Shown: positions 1 to 5,600 of the stretch, piece after piece
Layout: each line of letters begins with the position of its first letter
Position numbering within the stretch: the first letter of the stretch is position 1
Source of the DNA: CAYOBW01 sp964402115
GTDB lineage: Bacteria; Verrucomicrobiota; Kiritimatiellia; UBA8416; CAYOBW01
Assembly (NCBI GenBank): GCA_964402115.1
Contig: CAYOBW010000339.1
Location: 1 to 7,271, forward strand
DNA length: 7,271 bases
Direction of reading: 5' to 3'
Translations under genes and position numbers: made by a program
Notes under the pieces: generated by a model
The model's input: the letters and a program-made list of their open reading frames with translations, nothing else
Told to the model about the DNA's origin: nothing
Databases searched by the model: none

Positions 1-50
1 GGGAGGCGCCAGGGACCGCAGGCCTGGAGACGGCGGTCCCCGCCGTTATG
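1..50. repeat. Repeat R1, copy 1 (may continue left of window)
   Basis: Bases 1-50 match 2432-2481 in the same orientation at 48 of 50 positions. The differences are A/G at position 11 and A/G at position 20. Similarity stops after the shared TTATG. The left edge cannot be seen because the window begins inside the match. The unit can form a hairpin with arms 10-19 and 33-42 (one mismatch at 11) or a competing perfect 7-bp hairpin, 30-36 with 40-46, around the loop TCC. No convincing coding frame runs through it. It looks like a dispersed intergenic repeat, but two copies alone cannot establish a family. Confidence 0.85.
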
Positions 51-412
51 CCGCCAATCGCCCACCTCCCGCAGCCGCGGAAGCGCCACGTAGAAGGACA
101 GTGCTCCCGCGCCGTCCGTGGGATGCGCAGACCCATTGGTGACTGTGCCACGATCAAGCGTAAGCTCAACGCGGGCCGACCGCCGAGGCGACCACGATCC
201 CGGTGTGCACGGTCCGAAATGTTAGTGGCATTGGGCGGGACGCCCCCGCTCCCAGTTACCGGGCCGGCTGTGCGGGATGAGATCCTTACCACCGGTGACA
301 TCGCACCAAGCTCTTTGCGCGCATTGAGCTACAGCCTGGTACCCTTTCCAGGTTCATAGCGCCGCATGTATGCCCGCCTCGCACGTGGCTCCGCGGAGCG
401 TCGCCCTCCCGG
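51..412. other. Non-coding stretch with several dyads
   Basis: No credible gene is seen on either strand. Short frames here are rich in Arg, Pro and Ala and lack a ribosome site or recognisable domain. Three dyads cluster at the right side. The first has AGCTC at 309-313 and GAGCT at 326-330, around the 8-base palindrome TGCGCGCA at 316-323. The second has CCTGG at 335-339 and CCAGG at 348-352. The third is a perfect 12-base palindrome, GCTCCGCGGAGC, at 388-399. They could be operator sites, hairpins or parts of dispersed repeats; the sequence does not decide. The bases between 51 and about 300 show nothing I can name. Confidence 0.5.
388..399. repeat. Perfect 12-bp palindrome GCTCCGCGGAGC
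   Basis: Every base is matched by its reverse complement. It lies 13 bases upstream of repeat R2 copy 1 and about 210 bases before the propeller gene. A GC-rich 12-mer palindrome could be a protein-binding dyad or the edge of the R2 element. There is no counterpart at the same place beside R2 copy 2, so membership in R2 is unproven. Confidence 0.45.
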
Positions 413-490
413 TGCGATTCCAGGCAGCCTGAAAGGCACCGCGAGGGAGGGCGAGCAGATAATTTGGGCGCCAATACGCCCAGTCGCATC
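413..490. repeat. Repeat R2, copy 1
   Basis: The block 423-465 matches 2168-2210 at 40 of 43 positions in direct orientation, and the match extends left to 413 (2158) with three further mismatches. After the shared AATTT the copies diverge for a few bases; copy 2 is longer there. They then share CCAATA, GCCC and TCGCATC, so the gapped match runs to about 490 here and 2247 there. Inside are a small hairpin, GCCT-GAA-AGGC (428-438), and a hairpin with TGGGCG (465-470) and CGCCCA (477-482) around the loop CCAATA. The block also holds GATAAT (458-463), which resembles a -10 box but has no convincing -35 partner. It sits just before the propeller gene. Confidence 0.85.
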
Positions 491-612
491 GTGTTCGCGG
501 ATTGCGGCCCCGCTCGCCGGCTTGCCGTCTCCCGCCGGCTTCTGCTACCGTCCGGACCATGCAAGCACGTCTTGGGCACGGTTTGGACGGGGGCTTTTCC
601 GCGGCGCCCGGG

Positions 613-2130
613 ATGCGTGGCTTGCTCGCCATCCTGGCCGTCGCCGCCGCGGCGGGCAACGGCGCCGCCGCGCCGCCGCGCAGTGCCGACCCCGCTCCGC
701 CGCGTGTGCTGGCCCTCCCCGACGGGACGCCGTCTCCCGTGCCCCGCGCGCATCCGCGCGCCCGCTTTGTCCGCCGGCCCCGCCCGCCGGATCCCCGCGC
801 GGTCCTGGCCGACTGGCCCTGCTTTCTCGGGGCGACGCACGACGGCGTGTCGTCCGAAACCGGCCTGCGGGATCGGTTCGACGCCGGCGCCGACGCGCTG
901 CTCTGCTGGGCGGTGACGCGTGGCGAGAGTTACGCGGCGCCCTCCGTCGTCGACGGCAGAGTGGTGCACTTCCACCGCCTGGGTGACCGTGAGACAATCG
1001 AGTGCCTCGACGCCGAGACAGCGGAACTGCTGTGGGTGCAGGACTACCCGACCGCCTACCGCGACCGCTTCCACTACCTGAACGGCCCCCGCGCGACGCC
1101 GGCCCTGGACAGCGGGCGCGTGTACACGCTCGGCGCCGAGGGCGTGCTGGCCTGCCACGATCTGCGCACGGGACACCGCTACTGGCTGCGGCAACTGCGG
1201 GACGATTTCGCGCTGAACGAGGGCTTTTTCGGGTTCGCCACGTCGCCGCTGATCGAGGGCGAGCGGGTCATCCTGAACCTCGGCGAGGGCAAGTCCGTGG
1301 CGGCTTTCGACAAGCGAACCGGCGTGCTCGACTGGCTCTCCGCCGAGCCGTGGGGGCGCAGCTACGCGACCCCGCTCGTCGCCACGATGAGCGGCCGGCG
1401 CGTGCTGCTTGTGTTCGCGGGTGGCATGACGGAACCGCCCGACGGCGGTCTGCTGGGCCTCGACCCCGCCACGGGCACGACGCACTTTCGGTTCCCCTGG
1501 CGCAGCCCGCGCTACTTCTCGGCCAACGCCTGTTCGCCTGTCGTGCAGGGGCAGCGGGTGTTCATCTCGTCGTCTTACGACGTATACGGCGCCCTGCTCG
1601 AGATCGGCCCCGACCTCGCCGTCACGCTGGCCTACCGGACGCGCGCCTACGCCTCGCACTGGGCGACGCCGATTCTGAAAGACGGCTATCTCTACGGATT
1701 CCAGAACAACCAGCTGACCTGCATGGAGTGGGGAACCGGCAAGCGAATCTGGCAGCGCGTGCTGCGCTGGGGACCGACGGAAGGCGAGGGGGACGCGCCG
1801 CCACGGACGGGGCACGGGGCCGACCAGTACCGGGAACCGCCCGACGCGGCGGGGTTTGGGCTCGCTTCGCTGACCCGGGTCGGGGACCGCTTCCTCTGCC
1901 TGGGCGAAACCGGGTTGCTGGCCTGGCTGGAGTTGACGCCGGACGGGTGCGCGATCATCTCGGCCTGCCGGCTGTTCCATGCGCCGCAGACCTGGACCGC
2001 GCCGGTGCTGAGCCGCGGCCTGCTGTTCGTCGTGCAGAACTGCCCGGGCGCGGGCGAGCCCGCGCGGCTGCTCGGCTACGACCTGCGCGGCCCGTGCGCG
2101 CAAGCGCCCCAGTCCCGCGCGCGCCTGTAG
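613..2130 (+). CDS. Exported PQQ-like beta-propeller repeat protein
   Basis: A 505-residue protein if it starts at ATG 613. That start gives a textbook Sec signal peptide (MRGLLAILAVAAAAG, then NGAAA). ATG 559 would add 18 residues ahead of the hydrophobic core; neither start has a good Shine-Dalgarno, so the start is uncertain. After a Pro/Ala/Arg-rich linker, DWPCFLGATHDGVS begins at about residue 67, resembling the W-P-x-F-x-G-x-x-x-D-G-V entry motif of PVC PQQ-like proteins. Propeller-type blades follow near residues 109-141, 160-185, 209-241, 307-325, 349-370 and 460-480, each with a P-[LIV]-x-x-G-x-[LV] strand; the better preserved ones add a G-x-x-x-W turn, e.g. KRTGVLDW. No CxxCH haem site or quinoprotein Cys-Cys pair is seen, so enzyme activity is not supported. 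A BamB-like scaffold or ligand-binding role in the envelope is more likely. The gene is bracketed by direct R2 repeats. Substrate and partner are unknown. Confidence 0.9.
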   Translation: MRGLLAILAVAAAAGNGAAAPPRSADPAPPRVLALPDGTPSPVPRAHPRARFVRRPRPPDPRAVLADWPCFLGATHDGVSSETGLRDRFDAGADALLCWAVTRGESYAAPSVVDGRVVHFHRLGDRETIECLDAETAELLWVQDYPTAYRDRFHYLNGPRATPALDSGRVYTLGAEGVLACHDLRTGHRYWLRQLRDDFALNEGFFGFATSPLIEGERVILNLGEGKSVAAFDKRTGVLDWLSAEPWGRSYATPLVATMSGRRVLLVFAGGMTEPPDGGLLGLDPATGTTHFRFPWRSPRYFSANACSPVVQGQRVFISSSYDVYGALLEIGPDLAVTLAYRTRAYASHWATPILKDGYLYGFQNNQLTCMEWGTGKRIWQRVLRWGPTEGEGDAPPRTGHGADQYREPPDAAGFGLASLTRVGDRFLCLGETGLLAWLELTPDGCAIISACRLFHAPQTWTAPVLSRGLLFVVQNCPGAGEPARLLGYDLRGPCAQAPQSRARL

Positions 2131-2157
2131 CGGAAGGACTTCGCAGTACGTCGCGCT

Positions 2158-2247
2158 TGCGTTTTCGGGCAGCCTGTAAGGCGCCGCGAGAGAGGGCGAG
2201 CAGATAATTTACCTGATAACCTGCACCAATATGCCCTTCCTCGCATC
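2158..2247. repeat. Repeat R2, copy 2
   Basis: Direct copy of 413-490, starting 27 bases after the stop of the propeller gene. It holds a bulged hairpin: GGC-A-GCCT (2168-2175), loop GTA, then AGGC-GCC (2179-2185). It also holds GATAAT (2203-2208) and the CCAATA loop closed by GCA and TGC. Compared with copy 1, the pair next to CCAATA has changed from G:C to A:T, which keeps pairing. The copy has several extra bases between AATTT and CCAATA. No coding function is seen. Because it lies directly behind the stop codon it will be in the 3' untranslated region of that transcript. Confidence 0.85.
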
Positions 2248-2258
2248 CCTCCCCGTAG

Positions 2259-2278
2259 CCGCCGCCGTAAGGCGGCGG
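2259..2278. other. Strong GC hairpin with GTAA loop
   Basis: The arms CCGCCGCC (2259-2266) and GGCGGCGG (2271-2278) pair perfectly over 8 bp around GTAA, a GNRA-type tetraloop that stabilises RNA hairpins. It lies 128 bases past the propeller stop. No T-run follows (the next bases are ACGGACATC), so it is not a standard intrinsic terminator, though it could protect the 3' end of the mRNA or help end transcription with Rho. Confidence 0.6.
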
Positions 2279-2314
2279 ACGGACATCATCAAGCAGCCGG
2301 TCCCCCGTGCCACG

Positions 2315-2369
2315 GTCCCGGGTAAGACAGAACCATTGTCAGCAGAATCATTTCTGGGGGACCTGGGAC
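2315..2369. other. Long two-part stem-loop
   Basis: An outer stem pairs GTCCCGGGT (2315-2323) with ACCTGGGAC (2361-2369): 9 bp with one G-U wobble in RNA. An inner stem pairs CAGAA (2328-2332) with TTCTG (2352-2356) around a 19-base loop. The left side also has a near-direct repeat, CAGAACCATT (2328-2337) and CAGAATCATT (2343-2352), 9 of 10 identical at a spacing of 15. Function is unknown; it may be part of the dispersed element that ends with R1. Confidence 0.45.
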
Positions 2370-2385
2370 AGGCGGATGGCGCCTA

Positions 2386-2403
2386 CCGGCGGAGGACCGC
2401 CGG
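2386..2403. other. GC hairpin with AGGA loop
   Basis: CCGGCGG (2386-2392) pairs perfectly with CCGCCGG (2397-2403) around AGGA. It has no T-run and lies between the two-part stem-loop and repeat R1 copy 2, part of a series of four hairpins in about 220 bases. Role not known. Confidence 0.5.
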
Positions 2404-2431
2404 CTCCAGGGCGCTCATTTGTCGTGGAGGG

Positions 2432-2481
2432 GGGAGGCGCCGGGGACCGCGGGCCTGGAGACGGCGGTCCCCGCCGTTATG
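2432..2481. repeat. Repeat R1, copy 2
   Basis: Direct copy of bases 1-50 with two substitutions. The hairpin is stronger here: CGGGGACCGC (2441-2450) pairs over 10 bp with GCGGTCCCCG (2464-2473) across a 13-base loop. An alternative hairpin, ACGGCGG (2461-2467) with CCGCCGT (2471-2477) around TCC, uses the same bases, so only one can form at a time. Sequence to the left of 2432 (hairpins at 2315-2403) may belong to the same element, but copy 1 is cut by the window edge and cannot show it. Confidence 0.85.
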
Positions 2482-2650
2482 ACAAGAAAAGGCAATGAGT
2501 TCTTCCCTGCTGCCGAAGTTATGTGTTAGTAGTGTGCACATAGTCTACTTGGCCCCTGCGTTCCGTGGTTCGACGGGGGGGCGAATGGCTGCGGGGTGCG
2601 TGGGGCTGGCCGGTTGGCACGGTGGCGTGCGTGGGCGTTGCTGCCGTGCT
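2482..2650 (+). other. Upstream region of the C25 protease gene
   Basis: The first 70 bases are less GC-rich than their surroundings and include the palindrome TGTGCACA (2533-2540), which makes this the likeliest place for the promoter of the downstream gene. No -10/-35 pair is good enough to name. The in-frame stop TAG at 2541-2543 closes the downstream reading frame on its left side. From about 2571 the DNA is again G-rich, with a run of seven G at 2575-2581. Confidence 0.35.
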
Positions 2651-2657
2651 GGGGAGG
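2651..2657 (+). promoter_or_regulatory. Ribosome binding site of the C25 gene
   Basis: GGGGAGG lies 6 bases before ATG 2664 and matches the anti-Shine-Dalgarno core. The frame is open back to 2544 with GTG codons at 2565, 2622, 2631 and 2646. This site, together with the signal peptide that follows immediately, decides for ATG 2664. Confidence 0.75.
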
Positions 2658-2663
2658 TGTCGG

Positions 2664-5600
2664 ATGAGGCGTGCTGCAACGGGTTTCGTCGGGTTCGTGG
2701 GGGCGGGGGTTCTCGGGGGCGTCCTGCTGGCCAGCGGGGCGGCGCCGGAGGGGGCGGCGGGGGTGCTCCGCTTCGGAGGGGCCGGGGGGGGCGCCCAGGC
2801 GCTCGCGGTAGCGCCGGCGAATGCGGCGCCTATCGTGCTGGCGGCCAAGGCGCGTGACCGTGCCGATTTCGTGAGCGCAGCCGACTGGTGCTGGTCCTCC
2901 CCCACCGTCCTGGAGGACGGCAACGCGTACGTGCGGCTCGACCTGCCCGGCATGGCGGCGGGCGGCGAGATCGGCGAGCCCCGCCTTCCATATCACGGGA
3001 AGTTCATCCGCGTACCCGACGGCGCGCAGGTGCGGTTGGTGGTGGACGACGTGACGTGGGCGGAGATTCCGGGCGCCTACACGGTGGATCCCGAGCAACC
3101 ACCCGCACTCCTGGCGTTGGACCACCCGCGGCCCCCCTTCACGAAGAGCGCCGCGGCGTATGCGCGCGACGCCTGGGTTCCGGATGCGCCGGTGCGGCTT
3201 GCGGACCGCATGCGCATCCGCGGGCGCGAGTTCGTCTATGTCGTGTACGCGCCGGTCGCCTGCAATCCGGCCCGCTCGTCCCTGCGCGCGGCGAGCCGCG
3301 TGGCCTGGCACCTTGAATACGAATTGCCCGCGGGCGGAGCGCCAGCACCTCGCCCCGACCCAGTGGGCGAAAACGCGTTTGCGGCCGTGTTCGAGATGGC
3401 GCTCGACGGGACGGTTCCCTCGGCCTTTTCCGCCGCGCCCGCACCGTTGGCTGCGGACGGGGCGGATTACCTGATCCTGGCGCCGGCGGCCTTCATTCCG
3501 AGCGTGACCCCGCTGGCTCAACTGAAGACGCGAATGGGCCTGCTCGCGCGCATGGTCTCTCTGGAAAGCATCGGGGCCGAACCGACGGCCCTCAACATCA
3601 CGGCGTACATCCGCAATGCCTACGAAACCTGGTCGCCGCGCCCCACTTACCTGCTGCTGGTGGGCGACGCGCCGATCCTTCCGCCGCACGACGAGCGGGC
3701 GTACCCGTGGCGCGCCGGCATGCCGGCCACAGACCTGTACTATGCGAGCGTGGATTATCCCGACATCTTCCCCGAGCTGGTGGTGGGGCGTTTGCCGTGT
3801 TCGACGGCCGAGGAGTGCGGTGTGATGGTCAACAAGATCGTCAACCATCAGATCTCGCCCGACCCGGACCCCGACTTCCGCAACACCGCGCTGATCACGG
3901 GCCTGTTCCAGGATTTATGGAAGGACAAGGACGGCAATGTGCGAGGACGCGACGGCATCGAGGGCATGTCATTACTCGAAACGGCCGAGGCGCTGAAGGA
4001 CTACCTGACGACACGGGGCATGACGGTGCGGACGGCCTACAATGCCGATTCCGACGTCATGCCGCGGCGCTATGCCCCAGACAGCATCTACCACACCGGT
4101 TCTAGCATCTACCGCGGCGCGCAGGCGTACTATACAGGCACGGAAGCATCCCTGCGCACCAAGACGATCATGCAGCAAGGCGTAAGTCTGGTTTCCTACC
4201 ATGCGCACGGCTGGTGGGGAGGGTGGGACCGCATGAATTACGAAGATGTTCCGGCTATGACCAACGGCACGCGCCTGCCGGTAGTCATATCGTTGACCTG
4301 TCAAACGGGTTGGTTCGATTACACGAACGGTCCATGTTTCGCGGAGGCGCTCATGCGCAAGGCCGGGGGGGGCGCCGTGGCGGTCGTTGCCTGCACCCGC
4401 GACGCCTATTCTTGGATGCATTGGATGAGAATGGGGTTGCAGGAATCACTGTGGCCGGATTACTTCGAAACGCTGATGACTTTGGACGGCTATCGAAAAG
4501 ACCTCACGTACGGCGACAACTATGTCGGCCGCAGTCCTCGGATGGGACCTGCGCTGAATTTCGGCAAGGTGTTCCTGTATGACAAACTCGCCGGCGGTAG
4601 GCAGGACGGCGCCCGCTACGACTTTGAAATCCATACCTTGTTTGGCGACCCGCACATGCATTTCCAGCCGTGGCAGGAGACCCTCCGGCTGAAGGCCACG
4701 CATGCGGTGGCCGTCATGGCGGAGCATGCCCAGTTCACCGTGACTGTCACCGACATGCTGGGCACCCCCAAGGCCGGCGCCGCTGTCCGCATTTTCAGCA
4801 CGGCCGGCGACGACGCAACGCGCACAACCGACGCGAACGGGCGCGCGGACTTCGAGCTGTGGCCGCTGGCGACGGACTATTTATCGGTCGAAGCCTCAGC
4901 CCCCGGGATGGTTCCCTACAATGGCCGGATCGACCTCGCCGTTTCCACCCTGACGGTCCACCATCCCGCCACGGCCAGTGCCGTCGCCGCGGGGTTTATC
5001 GTGCGCGTCTATAAAGACGGCAACGTGCCGCTCGCCTCGGCTGTTGTCATCGCCAGCAGCGACGCGGGCGACAACCGCGTGCGGACGACCGACGCGGCCG
5101 GGGAGGCGGTCTACGCCATCATTCCACTCTCCAGCACCTCCCTGGATATCACGGTCAGCAAGCGCGCGTTCGCCACCTACCACGGCGTCATCCAACTGGT
5201 TCCCGGCACGTTCACCGTCAGCCACGATGCGGAGATTGACGAGGGGCGGGGGCCGTTCGATGTCACCGTCCTGCGTGACGGCCTTCACCCGATGGGGGCG
5301 ACCGTGAAGGTGACGGGGGCCGGCGGCGTGGTGGGCGAGTTGACGACCGACGTGAACGGGGTCGCCCGCTTCCCGACCGTTCCGCTCGGCGCGGACACCC
5401 TGAAGATCGATGTCACCTCCCAGGGCTATACGCCGGTCCGGACCACCGCGCGCGTCGTGCCCGGCACGTTCGTGTGGGACGCCCTGCCGCCCACGCTGGA
5501 GATTGGAGCGCCCCATGCGGTCGCGCTCAGCCTGGTCTCGTCGCTCGACGGCGTGAGCCGCATCACCGGCTATCAGGGGACCCCGGCGCTCACGGCGCTC

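Noticed and set aside
250..345. tRNA-like stretch on the minus strand (TAGCTC ... GAGC resembling a D-arm)
   Set aside because: The anticodon-arm position pairs poorly with an 8-base loop, there is no GGTTCGA T-arm and no acceptor pairing.
286..2103. 605-residue open frame on the minus strand over the propeller gene
   Set aside because: It is an antisense shadow of a GC-rich gene: rich in Arg, Gly, Ala, His and Gln, without domains or signal peptide, while the plus frame gives clear propeller repeats.
613..2130. Quinoprotein dehydrogenase
   Set aside because: No haem-binding CxxCH, no adjacent Cys pair and no dehydrogenase-length sequence; the repeats fit a non-enzymatic PQQ-like propeller better.
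1002..2207. 401-residue plus-strand frame inside and past the propeller gene
   Set aside because: It is the out-of-frame partner of the propeller gene, very Arg/Ala-rich, with no ribosome site or domain.
413..2247. R2 copies as ends of a composite transposon
   Set aside because: The copies are direct rather than inverted, there is no transposase between them and no target-site duplication is evident.
2259..2278. Intrinsic terminator of the propeller gene
   Set aside because: The hairpin is strong but no T-run follows, so it is listed only as a hairpin.
2495..2857. Small plus-strand frame beginning MSSSLLPKLC upstream of the protease
   Set aside because: It overlaps the protease start in another frame and becomes Gly/Arg low-complexity; no good ribosome site, and the signal peptide and Shine-Dalgarno support the frame at 2664.
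2526..3848. 440-residue open frame on the minus strand
   Set aside because: Antisense to the C25 propeptide and core; composition dominated by Arg, His, Gly and Pro with no recognisable motif.
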